Made by a program: the position numbers and the translations under genes. Source: Burkholderiales bacterium RIFCSPHIGHO2_12_FULL_69_20 (GTDB taxonomy: Bacteria > Pseudomonadota > Gammaproteobacteria > Burkholderiales > Burkholderiaceae_C). Taken from it: 64,000 bases of DNA. The stretch spans positions 91,086 through 155,085 of the forward strand of contig MESD01000043.1 of NCBI GenBank assembly GCA_001770815.1, in the 5' to 3' direction. This document shows, piece by piece, positions 1 through 12,094 of the stretch. The stretch's first letter is position 1, and the number at the start of each line of letters is the position of its first letter. Below the pieces are notes generated by a model that did not search any database, had not been told where the DNA came from, and saw nothing but the letters and a program-made list of their open reading frames with translations.

Positions 1-1416
1 CTGCAGCGCACGCACCACCAGCGTGGCCGCGCCCAGTGGCACGCTGTCGCCGGCCACCGGCGGGCGGCGCAGCGCGTGGGCCATCCAGTCGGCCAGGCGC
101 ATGGCCGGGTCGTGTGTGGGCGGCAGCGCGTAGAACTCGCAGATCGCGCCGATCGGCGTCTCCGGGTCGAGCGCGAAATCACGGAACACGGCGCGCGCCT
201 GGCGCTCGTCGCCGGGGTCGGGCAAGGCCACGCCCAACTTGCGCGCCACCAGGCCGATGGTCGAGCCCTGCAGCAGCAGCGACACCAGCACCACCACGAA
301 GGCCACGTTGAACAGCAGCCCGGCCTGCGGCACGCCGGCCAGCAGCGGAAACAGCGCCAGCACGATGGGCACCGCGCCGCGCAGGCCCACCCAGGCGATG
401 AACCAGGTCTCGCGCGCCGTGAAGCGAAAGGGCCACAGGCACAACCACACCGCCACCGGCCGCGCCACGAACATCAGCACCAGCGCCACGCCCAGCGCCG
501 GCCCCAGGCTGCCCACCAGCTTGGACGGCGTGACCAGCAGGCCCAGCAGCAGGAACATGCTGGCCTGCGCCAGCCAGGCATAGCCGTCCATCGCCGCCAG
601 CGTGGGCGCCACCACCGCGGCGGCGCGGTTGGCCACGATCAGGCCGAACAGGTAGACGGCCAGGAAGCCCGAGCCCGACACCAGGCCGGTGGCGGCAAAC
701 ACCGACAGGCCCCCGGCGCCGATCAGCAGCGCCAGGATGCCGCCACCGACATCGCGTGCGGCGACGCGCTGCAGCAGCGTGGCCATGCCGAAGCCCGCCA
801 CCACGCCGATCAGCGCGCCCCAGCCGAACTGCTGCACGAAGGCCACGGCCATCGTGGCCCAGCCCGACGCGCCCGGCGCGGCATTGCTCACGAGGGTGAT
901 GAAGGCCAGCGTCAGGTAGACCGCCATCGGATCGTTGACGCCCGACTCGATCTCCAGCGTGGCGGCCACCCGCTCGTTGAGCGTGACGCCCGAGCGGTTG
1001 AGCAGCGAGAACACCGCGGCCGCGTCGGTGGACCCGACGATGGCCCCGAGCAGCAGCGCCGCGCCCCAGTCCAGGCCGACGAACAGCATCGCCGCCAGCG
1101 CGGTGATGCCGGCGCACACCACCACGCCCACGCTGGCCAGCACCGCGGCCGGGCGCAGGCCGGTGCGGAAGGTGGCGTAGGCCGTGCGCAGCCCACCATC
1201 CAGCAGGATCACCGCCAGCGCCAGGTTGCCGACCCAGAAGCTCAGCCGGTAGTCGTCGAAGCGGTAGCCGCCGATGCCGTCCTCGCCGGCCAGCACGCCG
1301 GCCAGCAGGAAGACCAGCAGGAACGAGAAGCCGATGCGCGCCGAGAACAGCCCGGCCAGCACGCTGGCGAACACCAGTGCCGCGGCCGCCAGCATGGGGG
1401 CGTTGACAAAATCCAT
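1..1416 (-). CDS. nhaP2: K+/H+ (or Na+/H+) antiporter, NhaP2/CvrA type, 3' end cut by window edge
   Basis: The frame is open from an ATG at 1416 to the window edge, giving 472 codons with no stop, so the C-terminus lies outside. The translation has about twelve hydrophobic segments typical of the CPA1 monovalent cation/proton antiporter family, including the ion-path stretches GSTDAAAVFSLL and ESGVNDPMAV in the first half and GLRGAVPIVLA in the second. After the membrane domain comes a soluble part (GDERQARAVFRD onward) that resembles the TrkA-C/CorC-like tail of NhaP2. The family exchanges cytoplasmic K+ or Na+ for protons in the inner membrane. K+ preference is inferred from the tail, not shown. 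The gene stands alone and points away from the VWA lipoprotein gene. Confidence 0.85.
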   Translation of the reverse strand, partial: MDFVNAPMLAAAALVFASVLAGLFSARIGFSFLLVFLLAGVLAGEDGIGGYRFDDYRLSFWVGNLALAVILLDGGLRTAYATFRTGLRPAAVLASVGVVVCAGITALAAMLFVGLDWGAALLLGAIVGSTDAAAVFSLLNRSGVTLNERVAATLEIESGVNDPMAVYLTLAFITLVSNAAPGASGWATMAVAFVQQFGWGALIGVVAGFGMATLLQRVAARDVGGGILALLIGAGGLSVFAATGLVSGSGFLAVYLFGLIVANRAAAVVAPTLAAMDGYAWLAQASMFLLLGLLVTPSKLVGSLGPALGVALVLMFVARPVAVWLCLWPFRFTARETWFIAWVGLRGAVPIVLALFPLLAGVPQAGLLFNVAFVVVLVSLLLQGSTIGLVARKLGVALPDPGDERQARAVFRDFALDPETPIGAICEFYALPPTHDPAMRLADWMAHALRRPPVAGDSVPLGAATLVVRALQ

Positions 1417-1492
1417 CGCGCCAGTATCGACGGCCTGCCCCTCCGGCCGCCCGTTCGGCCGCCCCTCCGGCCGCGTCAGCGCGGGGTTGGGA

Positions 1493-2908
1493 TCAGGGAA
1501 TGCCGACGATGAACGGCACGTCGAAGCTGCGGCCACCGGCGCTCACCTGCACCTTGCCCAGCAGCGCATGCCCCGGCCGGAACACCCCGGCCGCACCGGC
1601 CTGCACCGTCCAGCGCAGGCGGTAGGTCGGCAGGCTCTGGCTCAGCAGCCGGCCCACGCTGCCATACAGCGGCAGCAACTGCTGCACCGTGTCGGCAAAC
1701 AGCAGGGCGCCGCCGGTCTGGTTGGCCAGCTCACCCAGCGCGGCGATGTCCACCCCGCCGGACAGCCCGATCGTGATCAGCTGCACCTGGTCCTGATTGG
1801 CCCGCAGGATCGTCTGCGCGCGGTTGGCGCGGCAGGCCTCGGGCCCGTCGCAATCGGTGTCCGCCCCGTCGGTGAAGATCACCATGGCCTTGGCCAGGCC
1901 AGCCGGCGCATCACTGACCAGGTGCTGGCGCAGCGCGTCGATCGACGCGTACAAGGGCGTGTTGCCGCCCACCAAAGGTGTTAGCGCATCCAGCGTGGCA
2001 AAGTACGAACCCACGTCGGCCCGAGCGCGGAACGGTGCATACAGCGTCAGCGGACGGGTCGGCAGCAAGGCATCGGGACCGTCGGCAAAGGCCGTCAGCA
2101 GGGCCTGGTCATCGGCACCCAGCCCGTTGAGGAAGGCCTTGCTGGAGAACAGGCGCGCGCCGGTGGGGTCGGATTGCTGGATGCTGCCGCTCTGGTCGAG
2201 CAGCAGCGCGGCGGCAAAGGGCCTTGCTGCGCGGCCGGCCACCGCCGTCAGGGCCTCGGGCATCGCCGCCGCCGGTGCATAGGCCACGTCGACGTCGGCG
2301 CCCGAGCCGCGCACGCAGTCGACCTGGGCGGTGGCCGGGTTCGGCGTGCAGGCCTGCAGTGCGAAGTCGGCCGCAGACAGGTGGGTGATCGGGTTGGCAT
2401 CGCCGTCGACCACCACCAGCTCGATCTCGAAGCTCATCTGCTGGCCGATGGCATCAACGCTGGGCAGACTGCCGCTGCGCGACGTGAGCGAGCCGCCCGC
2501 CGCCGTGGTGGCGCGGGCCAGCGTGACGTTGAGCTCGGCCACCTGGCCCACCGTGCTGGTGGCGGACACCACCTTGTCGACGAAGGTGGTGTGCGAGATG
2601 GTGACGCCCGCGGTGCCGTCGGGCGAGTCCATGGGCACCAGCGCCACACCGAGCGCATCGGTGGTCACCTGGCCTTGCGGCCCCTGCACCGTGGCGCCCG
2701 CCACCTTGGTGCCGTAGAGATCGCTGACCGTCACCTTGACCAGGCCCAGCGCGGCCGGTGCGGCGCTGTTGGCGCCACCACCACCGCCGCCGCAGGCGCT
2801 GAGCAGCAAGCCCATCGCCGCTGCGGCCCACCAGGCCGACCCACCCTGGCCGGGCGCGGGCACCGACCGGCCTGCCCCCGCCGCGGGACATCGCTTCTTC
2901 GGATTCAT
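1493..2908 (-). CDS. VWA-domain lipoprotein
   Basis: 471 residues from an ATG at 2908. Longer upstream starts exist but would put about 70 unrelated residues before the signal peptide. The N-terminus has a basic region, a hydrophobic core and a lipobox (LLLSAC) followed by a glycine run, so a lipid-anchored envelope protein is expected. Residues of about 60-130 look like a carboxypeptidase-regulatory or Ig-like beta domain (VKVTVSDLYGTKVAGATV). A von Willebrand factor A domain starts near residue 230 with the MIDAS motif DQSGS (Asp238), and a second acidic segment TDGAD follows. VWA domains bind protein partners through a divalent metal. The partner is unknown, and the neighbours do not suggest one. 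Confidence 0.8.
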   Translation of the reverse strand: MNPKKRCPAAGAGRSVPAPGQGGSAWWAAAAMGLLLSACGGGGGGANSAAPAALGLVKVTVSDLYGTKVAGATVQGPQGQVTTDALGVALVPMDSPDGTAGVTISHTTFVDKVVSATSTVGQVAELNVTLARATTAAGGSLTSRSGSLPSVDAIGQQMSFEIELVVVDGDANPITHLSAADFALQACTPNPATAQVDCVRGSGADVDVAYAPAAAMPEALTAVAGRAARPFAAALLLDQSGSIQQSDPTGARLFSSKAFLNGLGADDQALLTAFADGPDALLPTRPLTLYAPFRARADVGSYFATLDALTPLVGGNTPLYASIDALRQHLVSDAPAGLAKAMVIFTDGADTDCDGPEACRANRAQTILRANQDQVQLITIGLSGGVDIAALGELANQTGGALLFADTVQQLLPLYGSVGRLLSQSLPTYRLRWTVQAGAAGVFRPGHALLGKVQVSAGGRSFDVPFIVGIP

Positions 2909-3164
2909 GTCTGACCTTCTCAGTCCTGTGCGACTGGACAACGGAGCGCGAATACCTGCCCATGGGCCCCCGGGCGCGGACCATCGGTCGATGCGGGCGG
3001 GGTCTTGCCAGGGCGCAGGCGGCGCCGCAGCGGGTACAAGCAACCAGTCTGCGCACACCGGCGGCGCGCGTCGGTGCGATGTCGAACACAGGGGTGGCGC
3101 CTGGGCGCGTGGCCGCTGCAAACGCCCGGCCGCGGCGCCGTTGCGGCAGCAGGGCCAAGCCGCG

Positions 3165-4748
3165 TCAGCGCACGCCCAGAGCCAGAGCCACGCCGGTCAT
3201 TGCCAACGCCCACGCCAGCAGCAACAACACGGCGCCGCGGCTTTCGCGCCAGCCGCGGCGCAGTGCCGCGGCGTCCAGCGTGGTGTCCTGCAGTTGCACG
3301 GCCAACGGCGGCGCCAGCAGGCGGCTCACCGTCCAGGTGAGCACCACGGCAACGACCAGGCCGCTGACGTTCCACCACATCCAGAACAGCGCCGGCCCCA
3401 GGATCTGGGCCAGCGCGAGGTTCGTGCCCAGGCCGGCCACCACGCCGACCAGCACGGCCGGGCCACGCGCGCGGCGGTCGAGGATGCCGCAGCCGAAGGC
3501 CGCCAGCAGCGGCCCATAGAACAGCGCACCCACGCGGTTGATGCCCTCCACCACGCTGGTGGCCATGTCGCCCACCACCAAGGCGAAGGCCACGATCAGC
3601 ACGCCCCAGACCAGCGTGACCAGGCGGCTGGCCAGCAAGGCCTGGCCCACGTTGCGCAGGCGCGGTTGGACAAAATCGCGCAGTGTGGCTGCCGACAGGC
3701 TGTTGAGGGCCGAATCCAGGCTGGACATGGCCGCGGCCAGGATCGCGGCCACCAGCAACCCGCGCAGGCCCGCGGGCAGGTGCAGTTCGATGAACCGCGG
3801 CACCAGCAGGTCGGGCCGGCCTGGCGGCACCGCAGCACGCAGCGTTTCGTCCTGCAGCGCCACCGCGCCGATGGCCAGGCCCAGTCCGGCATACAGCAGC
3901 GTGAGCGGAAAGCGCGCCAGCCCGTTGAAGACCAGTGCGCGCTGTGCGGCGCGCACGTCGGTGGCCGACAGCAGGCGCTGGGCCTGGCTCTGGTCGACGC
4001 CGTAATAGGCGATGTAGAGCACCAACCCGCCGGCCACGAAGCCCCACAGGGGCGCGCGCGCGCCGTCACCCAGGCCGTGGGCCCACTGCACCGCGGCCAG
4101 GCGCTCGGGCGCATGCGCTGCCACGATGGCCGCACCACCGCCGGCCAGTTGCCAGGCGATGCTGCCGCACAACACGATGCCGCCCAGCAGCACCGCCATC
4201 TGCACCACATCGGTCCACACCACGGCGCGCATGCCGCCGAGGGTGTCATAGGCCACGGTGATCACGCCCATCAGCACGATGGACCAGGCCAACGGCCAGC
4301 CGGTGCACACCTGAACCACCAGGCCAGCGGCGTACAACGCCACGCCGGTGGCCAGCCCGCGGGAGAGCAGGAACACAGCGCTCAGCACCAGGCGCGTGGG
4401 ACGGTCAAAACGGCGCTCCAGGTACTCGTAGACGCTGATCACGCCCAGACCGCGCAGCACCGGCGCCAGCACCAACATCACCACCACCATGGCCAGCGGC
4501 AGCATCAGCTCGTACTGCAGCCAGTTCAGCCCGCCGCCGGGTACCAGCGCCACGTAGGCCGGGATACCGAGGAAAGAGTTGGCCGACGATTGTGTCGCCA
4601 GGATCGACAGCGCCAGCGCCCACCACGGCAGCTTGCGCCCGCCCACGTAGTAGTCGTCGGCAGTGGCTTGCTGGCGGGCCAGCCAGGCACTCAGGCCCAG
4701 CGTGCCGGCCAGGTAGGCGGAGATGACCAGCCAATCCAGTGCCGTCAT
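3165..4748 (-). CDS. sodium:solute symporter family (SSS) transporter
   Basis: 527 residues with about 13 hydrophobic segments. The start sequence MTALDWLVISAYL and the early motif DDYYVGGRKLPWWALALS are typical of the sodium/solute symporter family, as are LGIPAYVALVPGG and the GGMRAVVWTDVVQ segment in the middle (family consensus GGxxAVxxTD). The family couples uptake of sugars, amino acids, organic acids or vitamins to Na+ entry across the inner membrane. The substrate cannot be read from the sequence. Length matches eukaryote-like SSS members. The gene is 72 bases downstream of the P-type ATPase gene on the same strand and could be transcribed with it, though their functions are not obviously linked. 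Confidence 0.85.
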   Translation of the reverse strand: MTALDWLVISAYLAGTLGLSAWLARQQATADDYYVGGRKLPWWALALSILATQSSANSFLGIPAYVALVPGGGLNWLQYELMLPLAMVVVMLVLAPVLRGLGVISVYEYLERRFDRPTRLVLSAVFLLSRGLATGVALYAAGLVVQVCTGWPLAWSIVLMGVITVAYDTLGGMRAVVWTDVVQMAVLLGGIVLCGSIAWQLAGGGAAIVAAHAPERLAAVQWAHGLGDGARAPLWGFVAGGLVLYIAYYGVDQSQAQRLLSATDVRAAQRALVFNGLARFPLTLLYAGLGLAIGAVALQDETLRAAVPPGRPDLLVPRFIELHLPAGLRGLLVAAILAAAMSSLDSALNSLSAATLRDFVQPRLRNVGQALLASRLVTLVWGVLIVAFALVVGDMATSVVEGINRVGALFYGPLLAAFGCGILDRRARGPAVLVGVVAGLGTNLALAQILGPALFWMWWNVSGLVVAVVLTWTVSRLLAPPLAVQLQDTTLDAAALRRGWRESRGAVLLLLAWALAMTGVALALGVR

Positions 4749-4819
4749 GAAGCTGGCTCAGGCGTCGCGGCGGCCCGACTGCGATGGCAGTGGCGGGCGG
4801 GGCGGAGAAGCGGATTCAG

Positions 4820-7573
<2,754 letters not shown>

Positions 7574-7604
7574 GGCCCGAATCTAACGCGGCGGGGCCGG
7601 TGGC

Positions 7605-8534
7605 TCAGTGCGTGGGCTCACCCCAGGCGGCCAGCGCCTGCGCCAGAAAATCAAACACCCGCTTCAGCCGCCGGCTGGCGCGCAGCTCGCGGTGGGCCGT
7701 CAGCCACACCGGCAGCACCGGCAGCGCCAGCTCGGTGAGCACCGGCACCAGCGCGGGCGTGCGCCGGGCCAGCGGCGCGATCACGATGCCGATGCCCAGG
7801 CCGGCGCGCACGGCCTCCAGGTTGACGGCCTGGCGGTCGCAGCGAAAGGCGAAGAAGCGCCGGTCCACCTCGAAGCCCGCGGCGCGAAAGCCGTCGACCA
7901 GCTGGGTGGACTGGTCCATGCCCACCCAGCGGTGCTGCGCCAGCGTGGCCGGCGTGGGCGGCCCGCCGTGCGCGGCCAGCAGGTCGTGATGGGCGTAGAA
8001 GCCCAGCGGCCAGTCGGCGATGTGTCGGGTGATCAGCGTGCCCTGGGTGGGACGGACCATGCGCACCGCGATGTCGGCCTCGCGCTCGAGCAGGTTGCTC
8101 AGCTCGTCGCCCGGCACCAGCTCGATCTGGATCTGCGGTTGGCGGCGCGCCAGCGTGGCCAGCAGGCCCGGCAGCACCTGGCTGGACACCACCTCGCTGG
8201 CGGTGATGCGCACCGTGCCGGCCAGGTCGTCGGCCTGACTGCGCGCCGCGTCGGCCGCCAGCGCGCAGGCCTGGGCGGCGGCCAGCATGCGCGCGGCCGG
8301 CTCGGCCAGCGCCAGCGCCTGCGCGGTGGGTTGCAGCCGGCGTGCGCCGCGCTCGAACAACGGCGCGCCCAGTTGCGCCTCGAGCGCGGCGATCTGCCGG
8401 CTCAGCGTCGGCTGGCTGGTGCCCAGCCGCGCGGCGGCCTGCGTCAGCGAGCCATGTGCCAGCACCGCGCCCAACGCGCGCAGCAGGTTCCAGTCCACGG
8501 TGGCGGGGTCGAAGGCGGCGGCCAATTCATTCAC
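7605..8534 (-). CDS. LysR-family transcriptional regulator
   Basis: About 309 residues from a GTG at 8534. A TTG at 8555 would add seven residues, but it lies inside a perfect palindrome, so I prefer the GTG. The winged-helix DNA-binding domain is at residues of about 10-70 (LTQAAARLGTSQPTLSRQIAALE), followed by a periplasmic-binding-like effector domain. The gene is divergent from the NAD(P)-binding protein gene at 8625, the usual arrangement of a LysR regulator and its target. The P-type ATPase gene follows on the same strand 31 bases later. The effector is unknown. Confidence 0.88.
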   Translation of the reverse strand: MNELAAAFDPATVDWNLLRALGAVLAHGSLTQAAARLGTSQPTLSRQIAALEAQLGAPLFERGARRLQPTAQALALAEPAARMLAAAQACALAADAARSQADDLAGTVRITASEVVSSQVLPGLLATLARRQPQIQIELVPGDELSNLLEREADIAVRMVRPTQGTLITRHIADWPLGFYAHHDLLAAHGGPPTPATLAQHRWVGMDQSTQLVDGFRAAGFEVDRRFFAFRCDRQAVNLEAVRAGLGIGIVIAPLARRTPALVPVLTELALPVLPVWLTAHRELRASRRLKRVFDFLAQALAAWGEPTH

Positions 8535-8545
8535 CTGTGGATAGT

Positions 8546-8555
8546 TTGCATGCAA
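8546..8555. promoter_or_regulatory. palindrome TTGCATGCAA, possible LysR operator
   Basis: A perfect 10-base palindrome lies in the roughly 90-base gap between the divergent LysR gene and the NAD(P)-binding protein gene. LysR regulators commonly bind dyads with a T-N11-A core in such gaps. A self-complementary 10-mer also arises by chance, so the role is inferred from position alone. Confidence 0.35.
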
Positions 8556-8624
8556 GCATCCATCTTCACATGACCTCGGTGCCGCCGCACGATGGGCTCC
8601 TGTTCAAACCAGCGGGAGATTCGG

Positions 8625-9572
8625 ATGGCCAGTGTGTTGGTGTTGGGCGCCAACGGGCGCCTGGGGCGGGCGTCGGTGCTGGCCTTTGCCAGTGCTGGCT
8701 GGCAGGTGACCGCCCAACTGCGCCGCGCGCCGCGCGCATCGCTGCCGGCCGGTGTGCGGCAGGTGCAGTGTGATGCGCTGGACCTTGCCACGCTGGCCGC
8801 CGCCGGTGCCGGGGCGGACGTGATCGTCAACGCGCTGAACCCCGACTACACGCAGTGGGCGACGCTGCTGCCACCAATCACCGCGGCCACCCTCGCGCTG
8901 GCCGCGACCACCGGCGCCACATTGATGCTGCCGGGCAATGTCTACAACTTCGGCAACCAATTGCCCGCGGTGCTGAGCGAAGACACGCCGTTTGCCGCCA
9001 CCCACCCCAAGGCGGCGCAGCGCATCGCGCTCGAAGCCGCACTGGCGCATGCCGCGCGCGACCGCGGCGTGCGCAGCATCGTGATCCGCGCCGGTGATTT
9101 TCTCGGTGATGCCGGCACCTGGCTCGATCTGGCGATGGCCAAAGGGCTGGCCCAGGGCCGCTTCACGCAGATGGGGCCGACGGATCAGCCGCATGCCTGG
9201 GCCTGGCTGCCCGATCTGGCGCAGGTGTTCGTGTTGGTGGCCGAGCGCCGGGCGATGCTGGCGCCGCACGCGGTGCTGCACGTCGAGGGCCTGACGCTGA
9301 CCGGTGCGCAGTTGCAGCAGGCCTTCGAGGCCGCGCTGGGCCGCCCGCTCAAGACCAAGGCCTTTCCATGGCCTTGGCTGCGGCTGGCCGCGCCGCTCTC
9401 GCCGATGCTGCGTGCGCTGTTTCAGATGCGCTACCTGTGGCAGCGCCCGCATCGGCTCGATGGCCGCCGCCTGCAGGCCCTGCTGGGCGAGGTGCCGCAG
9501 ACGCCGCTGGCCGAGGTGGTGCGGCAATGCATCGCCGGCCCGGGCAACGGGTCGGCGGTGGTCAGAACCTGA
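8625..9572 (+). CDS. NAD(P)-binding Rossmann-fold protein (epimerase/reductase-like)
   Basis: 315 residues from an ATG at 8625. A purine-rich GGGAG sits 8 bases upstream, and an earlier in-frame start at 8592 has no comparable site. The N-terminus carries a nucleotide-binding glycine motif (VLGANGRLGRASV). The rest resembles atypical short-chain dehydrogenases of the NAD-dependent epimerase or NmrA-like type, with NALNPDYTQW, GNVYNFG and a C-terminal half containing PWPWLRLAAPLSPM. The catalytic Tyr-x-x-x-Lys is not clear, so the activity is uncertain. It is divergent from the LysR gene, which probably regulates it. Confidence 0.8.
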   Translation: MASVLVLGANGRLGRASVLAFASAGWQVTAQLRRAPRASLPAGVRQVQCDALDLATLAAAGAGADVIVNALNPDYTQWATLLPPITAATLALAATTGATLMLPGNVYNFGNQLPAVLSEDTPFAATHPKAAQRIALEAALAHAARDRGVRSIVIRAGDFLGDAGTWLDLAMAKGLAQGRFTQMGPTDQPHAWAWLPDLAQVFVLVAERRAMLAPHAVLHVEGLTLTGAQLQQAFEAALGRPLKTKAFPWPWLRLAAPLSPMLRALFQMRYLWQRPHRLDGRRLQALLGEVPQTPLAEVVRQCIAGPGNGSAVVRT

Positions 9573-11877
9573 ACTCACCCCTCAGGTTGATGGTGCGGTA
9601 GGTTCGCGCCGAGGTGTCGCTGGCCTGGCTGCTGCCATCGGCCAGCGTGGTGGTGTTGCCGGTGTCATAGCGCCGCGCGCCCAGGTTGCTCAGGCTCAGC
9701 CGCAGGCTGGCATCGGGGCTCAGGCGCCACAGCGCGTAGGCGTCGAGCACGCGCTTGGCACCCTGGCGCGCGGTCTGCTGGTCGATCTGCTGCAGCTCGA
9801 AGCCGGGGGTGACGTTCAGGCTGCCGCCCACGGTCAGCGGCAGGCCCTTGATCGGCCAGTCGGCACCCAGGTTGGCGGTCCAGGGCGGCTGGCCTTTGAG
9901 CCGGTTGTTCGGGCCCAGCACCTGATCGACGCGGCTCCACATCAGGCTGACATTGCTGCGCAGCGAGATGGCCAGCAGCCCGGCCGGGGCCGCTGCCCAC
10001 AGGTCGACCAGCCGGCCCTTGGCCTCCAGCTCGAGCCCGGCCGCGTCGGCGGCGCCGATGTTCTGCGGCCGCGCCACCCAGCGCGGCACGGTGGCCCAGT
10101 TCACCGTCTCCAGGCTGCGCACGGTGCGGATCAGGTCGTCGATGCGCCGCGCGTAGACGTTGGCGCTGACGATGCCGCCGGCATCGAGGTAGTGCTCCAG
10201 CCCCAACTCCAGCCCCCAGGCCAGCTCGGGTTTGAGGGCGGGGTTGCCAGCGCGATCCGGGTGGGTGGGTTGGTTGCTGGCCTCCAGGTCGGGATAGAGC
10301 TGCGAGATCGCCGGCCGCGCGATCAGCTGCTGGGTGTCGGGCGAGCGGTAGCTGCGTGTCAGGCTCAGGCGGATCTGGTCGCGCGGCGCGTCGGGCAGCT
10401 TCCACACCAGGTGCGCCAGCGGGGTGAACACCGCGCTGCGGTTTTGCACGCTGTCCACTGCCGAGTCGCTGGCCGTGGTGATCGCCTCCCAGCGCGCGCC
10501 GACGTAGAACGAGAAGTCCTTGCTCCAATCCCATTCGTCCTGCGCATACAGCGCCAGGCGTTGCACCCGGGCCTCGATGTTCTCGCCGAACTCGGTCTGC
10601 GTGGGCAGGCCGTTGAGCTGGCTGGTGCGGCTGTCGGTGCGCTGGCTGTGCTGCAGCTCCCAACCGGCGCTGGCGCTGTGGCGCTCGGCGATCAGCTGCG
10701 AGAACTTGCCGTTGACGTCCAGTGCCTGCTCGCGCTGGCGGCTGTCGTCGCGCCGCTGGCGGGTGGCCGCCGCGCTGCCGCCGGTCTCGCTGCGGTCGGT
10801 GAGGCTGCTGCTGCTGGACAACCGGCCGCCAAAGCGCAGTTGCAGCCGGCCGCCATCGGTGGTGCCGTGCAGCCAGGTGCCGGCCAGGCGCGCCATCTGC
10901 CACTGCGACTCGGTGTGCCAGTTTGCCGAGGCATAGGGCAGATCGGCGCCCACCGGCTGCACCAGCGTGGCGTGGCCGTCGCTGTGGGTGCGCATGGCGT
11001 TGACGAAGGGCTGCAGTTCCAGCGACCGGCCCGGCCCCAGCCGCCACTGCAGCCGCGCGTTGGCGAACAGGCCCTGGCGGCGGCTCTGACTGGTGCTGTG
11101 CACCTGCTGATCGAGCACCGGGGCGCCGTCGGCGTCCAGGCCCTGCGTGGCGGTGTCGGACTCGCTGTCCCGCCCGCCATTGATCAGCGTGGCCGACAGG
11201 TTGTAGCCCAGCGACTCGGCATTGCCGTTGGCGATCCACGAGGTGCCAATCTGGCCGCGGCTGCCGTCGGCACCACCGCCGGCGCGCCACTCGTTGGCCT
11301 TGCGCTTGAAGTCGCTGCGCAGGATCACGTTGATGGTGCCGGCGATGGCGCGCGTGCCGTACTCGGCCACCGGCGCCCGCATGATCTCGATCTTCTCGAT
11401 CTGCTCGGGCGTGATCGAATCGAGCGAGAAGCCACGCGCCATGCGCTGGCCGTCGATCAGGATCTGGGTGTAGCCGCCGCCCATGCCGCGCATGCGCACG
11501 CCGCCGCCGCGCCCGGGCGGCCCGCCCAGCGTGACGCCGGGCAGGCGCTTGAGCACCTCGCCCAGCGTGCTGTCGCCCATGCGGTCGAGCTCTTCGCGGC
11601 CGAAGGTGATGCGCGAGGCGGTGGACCGGCGGCGCTCCTCGTTGCTTTCGGCCGCGACGGTGCCGGTGATCTGCACCTGCTGCGGCGCAGGCTGCGCCAC
11701 CGTGGCCGGGGCCGATGCGGGCCGGGCCGGCCGGGCGGCAGCGGCCGGGGCGGAGGCCGCGGAGGACGGCGGCGGCGCGGCGGTCTGGGCCCGGGGCGCC
11801 GGCAAGACCGCCAGGTTGAAGGCGGCCACCACGGCCAATGGCCAAGGGCGCAGCGGGGGAGGCAGGCGGGTTTTCAT
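9562..11877 (-). CDS. TonB-dependent outer-membrane receptor
   Basis: 771 residues from an ATG at 11877, chosen because it begins a clear signal peptide (MKTRLPPPLRPWPLAVVAAF) ending near RAQ. A low-complexity Ala/Pro linker follows. The plug domain starts near residue 75 with ITGTVAAES and contains LGEVLKRLPGV, RMRGMGGGYTQILIDGQR and AGTINVILR, all typical of TonB-dependent receptors. The C-terminal half is a beta-barrel ending in phenylalanine (LRGEFRF), as expected for an outer-membrane protein. The ligand, such as a siderophore, cobalamin or polymer fragment, is not evident. No ABC or TonB genes lie beside it. Its 3' end overlaps the end of the convergent gene by 11 bases. Confidence 0.9.
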   Translation of the reverse strand: MKTRLPPPLRPWPLAVVAAFNLAVLPAPRAQTAAPPPSSAASAPAAAARPARPASAPATVAQPAPQQVQITGTVAAESNEERRRSTASRITFGREELDRMGDSTLGEVLKRLPGVTLGGPPGRGGGVRMRGMGGGYTQILIDGQRMARGFSLDSITPEQIEKIEIMRAPVAEYGTRAIAGTINVILRSDFKRKANEWRAGGGADGSRGQIGTSWIANGNAESLGYNLSATLINGGRDSESDTATQGLDADGAPVLDQQVHSTSQSRRQGLFANARLQWRLGPGRSLELQPFVNAMRTHSDGHATLVQPVGADLPYASANWHTESQWQMARLAGTWLHGTTDGGRLQLRFGGRLSSSSSLTDRSETGGSAAATRQRRDDSRQREQALDVNGKFSQLIAERHSASAGWELQHSQRTDSRTSQLNGLPTQTEFGENIEARVQRLALYAQDEWDWSKDFSFYVGARWEAITTASDSAVDSVQNRSAVFTPLAHLVWKLPDAPRDQIRLSLTRSYRSPDTQQLIARPAISQLYPDLEASNQPTHPDRAGNPALKPELAWGLELGLEHYLDAGGIVSANVYARRIDDLIRTVRSLETVNWATVPRWVARPQNIGAADAAGLELEAKGRLVDLWAAAPAGLLAISLRSNVSLMWSRVDQVLGPNNRLKGQPPWTANLGADWPIKGLPLTVGGSLNVTPGFELQQIDQQTARQGAKRVLDAYALWRLSPDASLRLSLSNLGARRYDTGNTTTLADGSSQASDTSARTYRTINLRGEFRF

Positions 11878-12094
11878 GATCGGCGCCGATTGTGCTGGCT
11901 TCGTGCTGGCTTCGTGCGGGCTACCTGCGGGCGGCGGGCGGCGGCCCGCACGGCAAGGTGCAACGCCCGCCACATCTGCTTGCATTTGTGATGCCTTGGG
12001 CACAACTCAGCCCAACAGCGGATGCGCCCAACGGCCGAAGACACCACGATGTGGCGGTGCTGCCGGAGCACCGCCACCCACCGGGGGCCACACC

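Noticed and set aside
1430..1475. CTCCGGCCGCCC-type short tandem repeat between the antiporter and VWA genes
   Set aside because: It is short and imperfect, and consistent with GC-rich intergenic low complexity. No function suggested.
76..1512. Long plus-strand open frame opposite the antiporter gene
   Set aside because: It is antisense to a clear membrane transporter. Its product is a Gln/His/Arg-rich low-complexity protein caused by GC-rich codon bias.
8531..8830. Small minus-strand frame beginning inside the epimerase-like gene
   Set aside because: It is antisense to the real plus-strand gene and only brushes the LysR start region. No family similarity.
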